NCBI GenBank assembly: GCA_033854175.1 | Contig: JAWOKN010000004.1 | Coordinates: 1 to 64,000, forward strand | Origin: DATKPE01 sp033854175 | GTDB taxonomy: Bacteria > Bacteroidota > Ignavibacteria > UBA10030 > SZUA-254 | Direction of reading: 5' to 3' | Length of the DNA: 64,000 bases | Notes under the pieces: generated by a model | Databases searched by the model: none | The model's input: the letters and a program-made list of their open reading frames with translations, nothing else | What the model was told of the DNA's origin: nothing | Position numbers and translations under genes: made by a program | Part shown: piece by piece, positions 16,877 through 25,840 of the stretch | How positions within the stretch are numbered: position 1 is the stretch's first letter | Layout: each line of letters starts with the position of its first letter

Positions 16877-17341
16877 TCAGAATATCTTCAGAAGTTGAGA
16901 CGGTTTTTCACCTGAAACCATCCGTTCCTGAACGATAATCAACCCTTCCTTCTGGCCAGGCCAGACCAGCCGCTGAACTGCATCCTGACAGGTAAACCAG
17001 CCAAACTCCGTGTGTTCAGCTGATAAACGGGGGGTGAGGCCGCTTTCAACCTGTGCCGCAAAAAGCGGAACAACATAGATGCAATCGTTCGGGACATGGT
17101 AGAACGCGTTCACATGCGGGACAGTCCAGAAGTGCGACGGCCTGAAACCGGTTTCCTCGGATAATTCCCGCAATGCACCTTCCACCGCCGTCTCCTTCCC
17201 CTCCAGGGAACCCGTGACATATTGCCATATCCCCGGATAAATTTTCTCATCCTCACGCCTCTTCAACAGGAGATATTCAGTCTGATCCATCTGAAATCGG
17301 AACACACACACTTCGATCATCGTTGATTGTACTTCCGGCAT
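16877..17341 (-). CDS. Nudix hydrolase
   Basis: 154 aa. A complete Nudix box is at residues 44-66 (G-x5-E-x7-REL-x-EE-x-GF, starting GSLEGKE). The family hydrolyses nucleoside-diphosphate-linked compounds; the substrate cannot be told here. KRREDEKIYPGIWQ before the box resembles dihydroneopterin-triphosphate and dNTP pyrophosphatases, but only loosely. It lies 16 bp downstream of the pseudouridine synthase stop's upstream partner gene order, on the same strand, and may be co-transcribed with it. AAAGGA precedes the start at a suitable distance. Confidence 0.9.
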   Translation of the reverse strand: MPEVQSTMIEVCVFRFQMDQTEYLLLKRREDEKIYPGIWQYVTGSLEGKETAVEGALRELSEETGFRPSHFWTVPHVNAFYHVPNDCIYVVPLFAAQVESGLTPRLSAEHTEFGWFTCQDAVQRLVWPGQKEGLIIVQERMVSGEKPSQLLKIF

Positions 17342-17357
17342 CGGGCATCCTTTCGTG

Positions 17358-18080
17358 TCATGGTGTTTGGAACATCCGGTCGATCTCCTCGTGTTTCAGG
17401 TACCGCCATTTCCCCTCCTCGAGACCTCTGAGGGTCAGTTTCCCCACCGCCGTTCTGCAGAGACCCTCAACGCGGTACCCTGCAGCTTCAAACATCCGCC
17501 GCAGCTGCCTGTTTTTCCCCTCCTTGATCGTAACAGAGACTTTTCTTGCCCCGAGGATCTGAACCGACGCGGGCAAAAACCTCTTCTGCCCGACCGACAT
17601 CCCCGATTCAAACTTTTTCCCGTCCTCGTCCCGAAATTCCCTGTCCAGAATTACCTCGTAATGCTTGGGAACCTTCGTATCGGGATTCGTCAGCTTCTCG
17701 CCCAAAACGGTATCATTCGTCAGCAGGAGAAGTCCGGAGCTTTCCTTGTCCAGACGACCGACAGGAAATAACCACTGCCCCAGCTCACCGAGGATGGTGT
17801 AGACAGTACTCCGCCCCCGCTCATCCGACCGCGTCGTGACAATCCCCGCCGGTTTGTTCATCATGATCACCACGCGGCGTCGGGGGACAACTGGGCGGCC
17901 CTCAACCTCTATCCGAACCTTTTCGGGGATGCACCGGAGGGAGGGATTCTGAACTCTTACGCCATCCACGGTCACGCGGCCCCGGCGGACCATCTCGAAG
18001 GCCTGCGACCGTGAACAATACCCAAGTTTGGAAAGAGCCCGGGCAATGCTGACTCTTCCCGGACGACGATGCTGTATCAT
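17358..18080 (-). CDS. RsuA/RluB-type rRNA pseudouridine synthase
   Basis: 240 aa from the ATG at 18080. An S4 RNA-binding domain (residues about 10-65) is followed by the synthase domain with the catalytic Asp in GRLDKESSGLLLLTND and the C-terminal KEGKNRQLRRM motif. The enzyme makes pseudouridine in 16S or 23S rRNA; which site cannot be decided. The frame stays open to a GTG at 18161, but the extra residues look non-conserved. A strong 10-bp hairpin sits just upstream of the chosen start (18091-18117), so either the start is right and the hairpin is in the leader, or it encodes part of a longer N-terminus. Confidence 0.9.
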   Translation of the reverse strand: MIQHRRPGRVSIARALSKLGYCSRSQAFEMVRRGRVTVDGVRVQNPSLRCIPEKVRIEVEGRPVVPRRRVVIMMNKPAGIVTTRSDERGRSTVYTILGELGQWLFPVGRLDKESSGLLLLTNDTVLGEKLTNPDTKVPKHYEVILDREFRDEDGKKFESGMSVGQKRFLPASVQILGARKVSVTIKEGKNRQLRRMFEAAGYRVEGLCRTAVGKLTLRGLEEGKWRYLKHEEIDRMFQTP

Positions 18081-18090
18081 AGAGGATCTT

Positions 18091-18117
18091 TGCACATGGA
18101 ATATTGATCCATGTGCA
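18091..18117 (-). promoter_or_regulatory. Perfect inverted repeat just upstream of the pseudouridine synthase start
   Basis: TGCACATGGA (18091-18100) and TCCATGTGCA (18108-18117) form a 10-bp stem with a 7-nt loop, ending 10 bp before the ATG at 18080 on the minus strand. There is no T tract after it, so it is not an ordinary terminator. Confidence 0.5.
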
Positions 18118-18178
18118 TCCAACCACCCGCCCATCCCCCTTCTCCCTAAACCGAACCGCACAGGCGGGAAGGAGTGTA

Positions 18179-19306
18179 TCAGGTGTTCAGGACAATCTCC
18201 TCGGGTTTTGTGAAGAGAAGATGGTCATGGAAATAATGCATCAGTAAAAACGACAGGACCACAATATAGTAGCACTGGTCAAATGAAAGGCCGAGCACCG
18301 GCTTGAGGTAGATCAGCACTGCGATCGTCAGAACTGCACAGGTCGTCAGACCCACATTAAAGAAATAGTACTGCCAGGTCTTGCCGGATTCCGATATCTT
18401 GTCGATAAACTTTGTGCCAATTTCTCCCTTCTCGTGCCGCAACCGGTTGATATAATAGGTCAGCCCGAGATATTGAAACGAATGCCAGGTGTTGAATCCC
18501 TGGAAGGCGACATCGAGATTTTTAAACGCCGGGATGATCAATGCCACCACCGCGGTCACGGATATCAGCAGGATCTTCGGGTAATTCGCCGTCCCGGACC
18601 TGATCTCATTGATGGTTTTCCAGACGAACATGACCACGGATGCGACAAAGATCGCGCACACAAAATAGAAGAGATAATCGGTCTTCAAAAATGAAGGGAA
18701 AAGGATCCTGTTCGAACCAATCATAAACTCATCATGAATGAATTTGTAGGTCGCAATCGGATAAAGTGCCGAAAAGAGGACGGCAAAATCGATCAGACGC
18801 GATGACAACCCCGAGGGCTGCGGCTGCCTTTTTGTATAACAATCGACGATGTACGAAGCCTGATGAATGATGTGAACCGATGCCCAGAAGAAGAACACCG
18901 TGATCAGCAGCCGGAACGCGTAGATTCCCAGGACAACCACCATCACCGGGATGAGCAGGGAGAAAAGGAGAAATGTCTTGTGCTGTTTTGTGAAATTCCG
19001 GTCCAGCGCCGTTCTCGTGTAAGTGGCGTACATATGAGGACCCCCGATAAAAAGCGCTATTAAACCGTTCACGAAGTTCCTGCTTGCATCCGCATCCCAG
19101 GTGAAATTCCATCCGACGGAGGAAAATATCGCATTCAGATAGGGTGATGCCTCGTTTGCGAGGTAATAGGCCAGGAATGGTATCGGGACCAGAAACACAC
19201 TCAGGCTGATAAACGCCAAATCCCACCCTTTGCTCCGCAACCACAATCCTTCTGAAACCAGGCCTGCACGGGAATCGATCGCCATTTCATACGTTGAATT
19301 CGTCAT
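18179..19306 (-). CDS. Polytopic membrane protein with desaturase-like histidine clusters, unknown function
   Basis: 375 aa with about eight hydrophobic segments. Conserved-looking polar residues sit at membrane edges: GGPHMYATYTRT (His91), HIIHQ (His145, His148), WHSFQYLGLTYY (His275) and HYFHDH (His357, 360, 362). Such clusters are typical of membrane di-iron or other metal enzymes acting on lipids or polyprenes (desaturases, hydroxylases, Brp/Blh). I cannot assign it to one of these families. It has its own promoter (TTGACA, 17 bp, TATTTT) and lies downstream of a long-chain acyl-CoA ligase on the same strand, which makes a lipid substrate plausible but unproven. Confidence 0.7.
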   Translation of the reverse strand: MTNSTYEMAIDSRAGLVSEGLWLRSKGWDLAFISLSVFLVPIPFLAYYLANEASPYLNAIFSSVGWNFTWDADASRNFVNGLIALFIGGPHMYATYTRTALDRNFTKQHKTFLLFSLLIPVMVVVLGIYAFRLLITVFFFWASVHIIHQASYIVDCYTKRQPQPSGLSSRLIDFAVLFSALYPIATYKFIHDEFMIGSNRILFPSFLKTDYLFYFVCAIFVASVVMFVWKTINEIRSGTANYPKILLISVTAVVALIIPAFKNLDVAFQGFNTWHSFQYLGLTYYINRLRHEKGEIGTKFIDKISESGKTWQYYFFNVGLTTCAVLTIAVLIYLKPVLGLSFDQCYYIVVLSFLLMHYFHDHLLFTKPEEIVLNT

Positions 19307-19368
19307 GCTCTCTCGAGGAAGAACGTTCGTTGTTGGGAATGTGTGATGACAAACGCCAAATTCTTTTA

Positions 19369-19397
19369 AAAATAGAAAATTTTAGGGAGAGTGTCAA
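19369..19397 (-). promoter_or_regulatory. sigma-70 promoter of the histidine-cluster membrane protein
   Basis: Minus strand: consensus TTGACA (19392-19397), 17-bp spacer, TATTTT (19369-19374), followed by an AT-rich leader to the ATG at 19306. Confidence 0.6.
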
Positions 19398-19412
19398 GAA
19401 ATGCGCCTGGAA

Positions 19413-21218
19413 TCATTCGTACATCCGCTCGATGAGGTGCTTGTACCGTTCCTCGACGATTTTCCTGCGCACCTTGAGGGAGGGGGTGATTTCACCCTCC
19501 TCGATCGTCAACGGATGATCGAGGATGACGAACTTTCTGACCCGCTCATAGCTGGCCAGGTCCTGCTGGAGCTTGTTCAGCTCCCGCTCATAATGACGGA
19601 ATATTTTTTCATGACCGACCATCGCAGCAAGATTATCGGTGGAAATGCCCATTTCCCCTGCCACCTCCCGGACTGCATCGAAGTTGGGTACGATGAGCGC
19701 CGAGAGAAAACTCCTCCCGTCACCAACCAGAACGAACTGATCGACCAGGTAATGCTGCAGAAAAAGGTTTTCAATCCGCTGCGGGGCGATATTTTTACCT
19801 CCCGAACTGACGAAGAGGTTCTTCTTCCGGTCCGTGACAATGAGAAAGCCTTCCGAGTCGATCATCCCGATATCACCGGTGTGGAGCCAGCCCTCAGGAT
19901 CGATCACTTCCCGTGTTGACGGTTCATCATGCCAGTACCCCTTCATGACGCCGGGCCCCCTGACCAGAATTTCGCTGTCGGGCGCGATGTTCACCTCGAC
20001 AGTGGGAAGCGGTATGCCGACTGTTCCGAACTTGTACTTCTCGAGCCTGTTGAAACTGATCACGGGCGAGGCCTCGCTCAGACCATATCCCTCGAGGATG
20101 AGGATGCCGCTTGCTTCAAAAAATTCTCCCAGCGCAGGATCCAGCGCGGCACCCCCGGAGATGAAAAACCGAATTCTCCCCCCCGTCCGTTCACGGATTT
20201 TCCCCAACACGAGTTTGTCCGCGAGCCGGTAGGCGAGAACATCCCAGACCGGTACGCGGCCCCGCCGATGTCGCCGGTGATACCGTTTACCGACCGTGAC
20301 CGAGATCTGGAAAATTTTCCGGCGTAGATAGGGCAGACGATTGACTTTCCGTGTCACACGCTGGTACATTTTCTCAAACAACCGCGGCACGGCAGTAATG
20401 ACCGTCGGCCGTATTTCGAGCATATTGTCTATGACCTTGTCAACACTTTCCGCATATGCGATATCAACACCGCAGGCCATTGCAGTGTAGTAACCTGCCA
20501 TTTTTTCGTACGAATGGCAGAGGGGCAAAAACGAAAGAATGGTGTCGGATTCGTTGAAGGCAATGGAGTCGGCGGAGGCGGTGATGTTACTCACGAGATT
20601 TCCGTGCGTCAACATAACGCCTTTCGGAGTCCCGGTTGTACCCGACGTATAGATGAGCGTGAGCAAATCGGCAGGCACCGTTTTTTTCTTTTCGTCAGCT
20701 AAAAACCGGGGATGGCAGCTCCGGAAAATTTTCCCCTCATCCAGCACCCGGTGCAACGGTATGAAGGCAGGATCGGGGTGACCCTCTTCAGAAAAGTAGA
20801 TGACGTTCTTCAACGACGGAAGGTGCTCCCTCACCCGAGTGATTTTTTTTACGAGCACCGGATTGGAGACAAGGACGTATTCGACCCCTGCATCCCGGAA
20901 AATATACTCAATCTGTTTGGCCGAAAGCGTCGGATAAACGGGAACATTGACCGCACCGAGATGCATGATCGCAAAATCGGCCATGACCCACTCGGGACGG
21001 TTTTCCGATATCAGACCAATCCGGTCATTGCGCCGTACACCGAGTGATGCCAGACCGCATGCGAGATCCTCCACCCGGGACTGAAGCTCTCTGTATCTCA
21101 TTCCCCGGTAGGAACCGTCGGATTTGGAGCGAAGGACGCACCGGTCGCTATCCCCGTACCGGTCCATCAAACGGTCGAACATCTCGAGAAGCGTCTGAAA
21201 TTCAACGACGGTTGACAC
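19413..21218 (-). CDS. Long-chain fatty acid-CoA ligase (AMP-forming)
   Basis: 601 aa, ANL superfamily. The nucleotide loop YTSGTTGTPKG, GYGLSEASP, the hinge region GWLHTGDIGMIDSEG and the C-terminal catalytic Lys region SSGGKNIAPQRIE are all present. It activates long-chain fatty acids to acyl-CoA for degradation or lipid synthesis and probably associates with the inner membrane. The start is a GTG at 21218 (GTG TCA ACC); no in-frame ATG occurs before residue 13. A TATAAT -10 box lies about 55 bp upstream. FadD15-like ligases of this length are common in FCB genomes. Confidence 0.93.
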   Translation of the reverse strand: MSTVVEFQTLLEMFDRLMDRYGDSDRCVLRSKSDGSYRGMRYRELQSRVEDLACGLASLGVRRNDRIGLISENRPEWVMADFAIMHLGAVNVPVYPTLSAKQIEYIFRDAGVEYVLVSNPVLVKKITRVREHLPSLKNVIYFSEEGHPDPAFIPLHRVLDEGKIFRSCHPRFLADEKKKTVPADLLTLIYTSGTTGTPKGVMLTHGNLVSNITASADSIAFNESDTILSFLPLCHSYEKMAGYYTAMACGVDIAYAESVDKVIDNMLEIRPTVITAVPRLFEKMYQRVTRKVNRLPYLRRKIFQISVTVGKRYHRRHRRGRVPVWDVLAYRLADKLVLGKIRERTGGRIRFFISGGAALDPALGEFFEASGILILEGYGLSEASPVISFNRLEKYKFGTVGIPLPTVEVNIAPDSEILVRGPGVMKGYWHDEPSTREVIDPEGWLHTGDIGMIDSEGFLIVTDRKKNLFVSSGGKNIAPQRIENLFLQHYLVDQFVLVGDGRSFLSALIVPNFDAVREVAGEMGISTDNLAAMVGHEKIFRHYERELNKLQQDLASYERVRKFVILDHPLTIEEGEITPSLKVRRKIVEERYKHLIERMYE

Positions 21219-21251
21219 TATGATAACCCCAGGCCAGATTTCATCTATACA

Positions 21252-21279
21252 TTGACTGAGAATTTCCTTAAATTATAAC
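21252..21279 (+). promoter_or_regulatory. Weak candidate plus-strand promoter far upstream of nrdJ
   Basis: TTGACT (21252-21257), 16-bp spacer, TATAAC (21274-21279). It overlaps the opposite-strand promoter of the acyl-CoA ligase. Confidence 0.3.
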
Positions 21280-21298
21280 ATGACGGTAAGAAAAGCAA
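21272..21298 (-). promoter_or_regulatory. Candidate promoter of the acyl-CoA ligase
   Basis: Minus strand: consensus -10 TATAAT (21272-21277) with TTGCTT (21293-21298) as -35. The spacer of 15 bp is short. Confidence 0.4.
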
Positions 21299-21474
21299 TG
21301 GCATCCGTCTAAGCTATTGTCAAATATAAGGATGACTTCCATCAAAAGGATACCTCCGTGCAGGGCGGCTGTTCAAAAGGTCCCGTTCGTACTGATTTTC
21401 AAGGCATCCGCCCGGATACCTCCGGAGCATCTGCAATGAATGTCGTGCATTCAGAAATTTTTTTCATTTTTAAC

Positions 21475-21503
21475 TTGACTTCTTATCTGCAACTGTATAT
21501 ATT
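21475..21503 (+). promoter_or_regulatory. sigma-70 promoter of nrdJ
   Basis: TTGACT (21475-21480), 17-bp spacer, TATATT (21498-21503). Predicted leader of about 180 nt before the ATG at 21693. Confidence 0.65.
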
Positions 21504-21692
21504 TCCAACCAATGTCCCCGCTGGTGAGGGATCTGACGGTTGGTATGCAATCCGGACTCCCGACACCGAAAAGATCCGGTTTACTCAAAATACACTGTTC
21601 CCCAAAAGACGATTTCCGGTTTCCGGCGGGGAGTTATTTTCTGACATCATAAGTTTTTTTTCTAGGTCGCACAAATCAAAAGGAGGAGACGA

Positions 21693-24440
21693 ATGGCAAA
21701 TCCCGAAATAACGATCCTCGGAGGGACAGATTCATCGGCAACCCCACGGGCCGAACAGAAGCTCCAGCGCAAGGGTCTGACCTTCCGACGCTATTACACC
21801 AAACCCGGGGTCCATCCCTTCGATGAGATTGAGTGGGAGCTGCGGACGGCGGTCATCAGCAACGAAAAGGGGGAAACGATCTTCGAGCAGAAGGACGTCG
21901 AGGTACCCAAGCCGTGGTCCCTGACCGCGACCAATGTGGTCGTGTCGAAATATTTCCACGGCAAGATGGGCACCCCCGACCGGGAAACGAGCGTCCGGCA
22001 GCTCATCGACCGTGTGGCGCGTACGATGACCACATGGGGTCGCAGCGGCGGATACTTCAACACCGAAAACGATGCTGAGACGTTTTATGCCGAACTGGTC
22101 TACCTCCTTGTCCATCAGTACATGTCGTTCAACAGCCCGGTATGGTTCAATGTCGGCATTGAAGAAAAACCCCAGTGTTCCGCATGTTTTATCAATTCCG
22201 TTGAAGACACGATGGAATCCATCCTCGAACTCGCACGAACAGAAGGAAGGTTGTTCAAGTGGGGCTCAGGGACAGGTTCCAATCTGTCAACCCTCCGCTC
22301 TTCCAAGGAAGGTCTGTCGGGCGGTGGCACCGCTTCTGGTCCGGTTTCATTTATGCGGGGGTACGATGCATTTGCCGGCGTCATCAAATCGGGCGGGAAG
22401 ACCAGACGTGCCGCGAAAATGGTCATCCTCAATGCCGACCATCCCGACATCATGGATTTTATCCACTGCAAGGCCGAAGAGGAGAAAAAGGCGTGGGCGC
22501 TGATCGATGTGGGGTACGACGGAGGTTTTAATGTACCGGGCGGAGCATACGACTCCGTATTTTATCAGAACGCGAACCATTCCGTCCGCGTCACCGACGA
22601 TTTCATGCGAGCCGTCGTCGACGACAAGGCATGGTCAACCAAGGCACTCACCGACGGAAGGGTGATGGAAACGTTCCGCGCACGGGAGATGCTGAACGAC
22701 ATGGCCGAGGCCGCGTGGATATGCGGCGATCCGGGGATTCAATTCCACACAACGATCAACAACTGGCATACGTGCTCGAGTACAGCCCCGATTCATTCGT
22801 CAAATCCATGCAGCGAGTATATGTTCCTCGACGATTCTGCATGCAATCTGGCTTCGCTCAACATGATGAAGTTCCGGACGGAGGACGGGGAGTTCGACAT
22901 CGAATCGTTCTGCTACGCTGTCAGCATTACCATCACGGCACAGGAGATCGAGGTCGATAATGCAAGCTACCCGACACCCAAGATCGCCCAGAACAGCCAC
23001 GATTATCGCCCCCTCGGTCTGGGATATGCGAACCTCGGCGCACTCCTCATGGCCCGTGGCCTCCCCTACGACAGCGAGGAGGGACGCGCGTATGCTTCCG
23101 CGGTCACAGCCCTGATGTGCGGTCAGGCCTACCGGCAGTCCGCACTGATCGCAAAAGAAATGGGTCCTTTCGGCGGTTTCCAGAAAAACCGCGAACCGAT
23201 GATGCGTGTCATGAAGATGCACGGGCTCGCGGCCGACAGAATTGAGGACCGGTATGTCCCGGGCGATCTTCTTACGGCCGCCCGCAAGGTCTGGGACGAC
23301 GTCTATGCCATCGGACGGGAGTACGGGTTCAGAAATTCCCAGACAACCGTCCTCGCCCCCACCGGAACGATCGGCTTCATGATGGACTGCGATACGACGG
23401 GCGTGGAACCCGATATCGCCCTGGTGAAATATAAAAAACTGGTCGGCGGCGGGTTTCTCAAGATCGTGAATCAAACCGTCCCTCTGGCCCTGAAGCAACT
23501 CGGATATATCGACGAGCAGATTGAACACATTACAGCCTATATCGACAAAAACGATACGATCGAAGGTGCACCCCACCTGAAAGAGGCCCACCTGCCCGTT
23601 TTTGACTGTGCATTTAAACCCGCGCGCGGAACCCGCTCGATCCATTACAACGGCCATATAAAAATGATGGCCGCGGTGCAACCGTATATCTCGGGGGCAA
23701 TATCCAAAACCGTGAACATGCCCAACGATGTCACACCGGAGGACATCAGCAGAACCTATATCGAGGCGTGGCGCTTGGGGCTCAAGGCCCTCGCCATTTA
23801 CCGCGACGGGTGTAAACGCACGCAACCCCTGAATACCAGTATGGACCAAATGAGCACCCCTTCAGGGCAGCGCGTCATCCGGCGGCGCCTGCCGGACGAA
23901 CGACAGGCGATCACCCACAAATTTTCCATCGCCGGTCACGAGGGCTATATCACCGTCGGCCTGTACGAGGACGGTACACCGGGGGAAATTTTCATCACGA
24001 TGTCGAAGGAAGGCTCCACGATATCGGGTCTTATGGATGCGTTCGCAACGTCCGTCTCCATGGCCCTGCAATACGGAGTGCCGCTGCGGGTCCTGGTCGA
24101 AAAATTCTCCCACATGCGGTTTGAACCGAGCGGATTTACCAACAACAAGGATATCCCGATCGCGAAGTCGATCCTGGATTACATCTTCCGATGGCTGGCC
24201 AAGAAGTTTCTCCCCCCGGAGGACCTGCCCCGCCCGCCGGAGGAGAATGGTGAACTGGCAGCTCCGAGAATTCTCGGGAAGACCGGGATTCTCACCGCGC
24301 AATCACGTGAACAGACCGAACACGTCGTCTACCAGGCGCAATCGGATGCACCTCCCTGCCATACCTGCGGCAGCATCATGGTCCGCAGCGGGAGCTGTTA
24401 TAAGTGCGCGAATTGCGGGGAAACATCAGGCTGCTCGTGA
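21693..24440 (+). CDS. nrdJ: Adenosylcobalamin-dependent (class II) ribonucleotide reductase
   Basis: 915 aa. It reduces ribonucleotides to deoxyribonucleotides using adenosylcobalamin as radical source. Active-site elements are visible: QCSACFIN and SACNLASLN supply the redox cysteines, NPCSE supplies the thiyl-radical Cys and the Asn/Glu pair, and APTGTIGFMMDCDTTG is the phosphate-binding region. The C-terminus is a Cys-rich tail (CHTCGS, CYKCANCGETSGC) that probably binds zinc and relays electrons. AAAGGAGGAG precedes the ATG at an ideal distance. The gene has its own promoter and terminator, so it is probably monocistronic. Confidence 0.96.
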   Translation: MANPEITILGGTDSSATPRAEQKLQRKGLTFRRYYTKPGVHPFDEIEWELRTAVISNEKGETIFEQKDVEVPKPWSLTATNVVVSKYFHGKMGTPDRETSVRQLIDRVARTMTTWGRSGGYFNTENDAETFYAELVYLLVHQYMSFNSPVWFNVGIEEKPQCSACFINSVEDTMESILELARTEGRLFKWGSGTGSNLSTLRSSKEGLSGGGTASGPVSFMRGYDAFAGVIKSGGKTRRAAKMVILNADHPDIMDFIHCKAEEEKKAWALIDVGYDGGFNVPGGAYDSVFYQNANHSVRVTDDFMRAVVDDKAWSTKALTDGRVMETFRAREMLNDMAEAAWICGDPGIQFHTTINNWHTCSSTAPIHSSNPCSEYMFLDDSACNLASLNMMKFRTEDGEFDIESFCYAVSITITAQEIEVDNASYPTPKIAQNSHDYRPLGLGYANLGALLMARGLPYDSEEGRAYASAVTALMCGQAYRQSALIAKEMGPFGGFQKNREPMMRVMKMHGLAADRIEDRYVPGDLLTAARKVWDDVYAIGREYGFRNSQTTVLAPTGTIGFMMDCDTTGVEPDIALVKYKKLVGGGFLKIVNQTVPLALKQLGYIDEQIEHITAYIDKNDTIEGAPHLKEAHLPVFDCAFKPARGTRSIHYNGHIKMMAAVQPYISGAISKTVNMPNDVTPEDISRTYIEAWRLGLKALAIYRDGCKRTQPLNTSMDQMSTPSGQRVIRRRLPDERQAITHKFSIAGHEGYITVGLYEDGTPGEIFITMSKEGSTISGLMDAFATSVSMALQYGVPLRVLVEKFSHMRFEPSGFTNNKDIPIAKSILDYIFRWLAKKFLPPEDLPRPPEENGELAAPRILGKTGILTAQSREQTEHVVYQAQSDAPPCHTCGSIMVRSGSCYKCANCGETSGCS

Positions 24441-24482
24441 TGTGACAAAGATGATTTGTCGTTCTTTGTATCGATGTCTATC

Positions 24483-24516
24483 GGCACGCTCATCAGACGG
24501 GGCGTGCCTCTTTTTT
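24483..24516 (+). terminator. Rho-independent terminator of nrdJ
   Basis: GGCACGC (24483-24489) pairs with GCGTGCC (24502-24508), followed by TCTTTTTT. It lies about 40 bp past the nrdJ stop. Confidence 0.85.
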
Positions 24517-24545
24517 CATCCTCACGATTAAAGGATCAAGGAATC

Positions 24546-24986
24546 ATGAAATCTCTGAGCGCTGGCATTTTTCTTGTCGCATTCTGTGCACTCATCTTCA
24601 TTCCCCTGTCAGGATGTGAGACCGATTCCAGAGAATACGTCCGGCTCGCCAAGACGGTTTTTGAAAAAAGCGTCCGGAACGACCCGTCAGGCGCCAACCT
24701 CATAGACTGGAATACCTTCCAATGCGACAACGAGGATCTTGGCCGGTCGTACATATCGCTCTCGACAGAATATGAAAAATCGCATTTCAAATCTGCCGTC
24801 ATCGACCGCCTTTCGCAGTTGTACGCCTCACGGAACTGGAATGTGAACAACGTCCGGAATTGGAAATTACAATCCAAAGGTGTGGAGAGCGCGATCGTTA
24901 CCGCAGATGCCCCGAACGGAACGATCACGGTCACCTTTCAGAAAGTTGATTTCCAGAAAAAAATTTCGCGTATTATGAATCAATAA
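24546..24986 (+). CDS. Small lipoprotein of unknown function
   Basis: 146 aa from the ATG at 24546, which has AAGGA upstream. The N-terminus is a lipoprotein signal (IFIPLSGC, Cys24). The rest is a compact alpha/beta-looking domain without a motif I recognise. It follows the nrdJ terminator closely, so it needs its own promoter or read-through. The longer frame from 24456 runs through the terminator hairpin and is rejected. Confidence 0.65.
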   Translation: MKSLSAGIFLVAFCALIFIPLSGCETDSREYVRLAKTVFEKSVRNDPSGANLIDWNTFQCDNEDLGRSYISLSTEYEKSHFKSAVIDRLSQLYASRNWNVNNVRNWKLQSKGVESAIVTADAPNGTITVTFQKVDFQKKISRIMNQ

Positions 24987-25128
24987 TGCTCCGGACACCC
25001 CGGACAATCCGCGCAGATTCGCCGACGGGATGAACCGCCCTCAGGGACGGAGGTTACCCCGGCGGGGACCATCGCATGAACTCCTGACCCGCACCTTCGC
25101 ACATGCGGTTTGAAGTGGAAACAACGTC

Positions 25129-25623
25129 ATGCCTTCACTGAAATTCGTACACATTATCCTGCTGGCCCTCGGATTTTTCAACTGCAGCAGCGTGCAAATC
25201 CCCCCGCTCCTCTATCCGGCATCGCCGCCTGAAACGCTCATCTCCCCTCCTCCTCCGGAATACCACTGGTGGAAAAAGTCCAGCCATCCCGACACGATCG
25301 CACACTGGATACCCCGTTACGTTTCGACAGGAATATCCTCCGGGATCATGGTCGAGTACACGGGATTTAAAAGCGATAAACCCGTGAATGCGCGGTACGC
25401 GTTTCTTGAACTTGCGCAACCGGACAACGACTCGACGTTTGGTGAAATGAGGACACGGATTAATGATCTGCGCCAGGCATTCTTTACCCTCCCCCCGGGA
25501 ACCTATATCGTCCGCCATACAACTCCTTGGGCGGAACAAAAGTTTATCGGGAATGTCACCGTGAAGGACGGGGAATATTCCATCATCTCCGTCACCGTTC
25601 TGATCCCTCCCCAGGCGAGATAA
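25129..25623 (+). CDS. Small secreted protein, possible lipoprotein, unknown function
   Basis: 164 aa. The hydrophobic N-terminus (FVHIILLALGFFNCSS) could be a lipoprotein signal with Cys19, but the lipobox (FFNC) is poor. A Pro-rich linker (PPETLISPPPPEYHWW) follows. The C-terminal half, with LPPGTYIVRHTTPW and DGEYSIISVTV, looks like a small beta-sandwich. The family was not recognised. Confidence 0.6.
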   Translation: MPSLKFVHIILLALGFFNCSSVQIPPLLYPASPPETLISPPPPEYHWWKKSSHPDTIAHWIPRYVSTGISSGIMVEYTGFKSDKPVNARYAFLELAQPDNDSTFGEMRTRINDLRQAFFTLPPGTYIVRHTTPWAEQKFIGNVTVKDGEYSIISVTVLIPPQAR

Positions 25624-25767
25624 GGCCGTCATAAATCTCTATTATTCAATATGTTAACGGATGAACCGTCATCCACTATCCGAAATTTTTCGCGTATTCA
25701 TCGGGCCATTTCAGCCCCCTCCGCCGATCCGCTGGCGCCCCCGGAGATAAAATACTTTCACGAACTC

Positions 25768-25796
25768 TTGAATATCTCATTTGTCCGTTGTAAATT
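25768..25796 (+). promoter_or_regulatory. sigma-70-like promoter of the DUF3857 lipoprotein gene
   Basis: TTGAAT (25768-25773), 17-bp spacer, TAAATT (25791-25796), 45 bp before the ATG at 25841. Confidence 0.45.
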
Positions 25797-25840
25797 TCAA
25801 CTATACGGGGTCGAATACACGAAAGATTCTGGTCGCTATT

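Larger units (their letters stand above)
21219..21692. other. 474-bp divergent intergenic region between the acyl-CoA ligase and nrdJ
   Basis: It holds overlapping divergent promoter-like elements around 21252-21298 and a strong nrdJ promoter at 21475-21503. A short open frame inside (21358-21711) runs into nrdJ out of frame and looks spurious. I looked for a cobalamin riboswitch in the roughly 190-nt nrdJ leader and could not recognise one. Confidence 0.6.

Noticed and set aside
21504..21692. Possible cobalamin riboswitch in front of the B12-dependent reductase gene
   Set aside because: The leader is long enough, but I could not find the B12-box core or a convincing set of helices.
22800..23849. 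Long minus-strand open frame (349 codons) inside nrdJ
   Set aside because: It is an antisense shadow of a strongly conserved plus-strand gene; its translation resembles no protein and has no promoter or Shine-Dalgarno.
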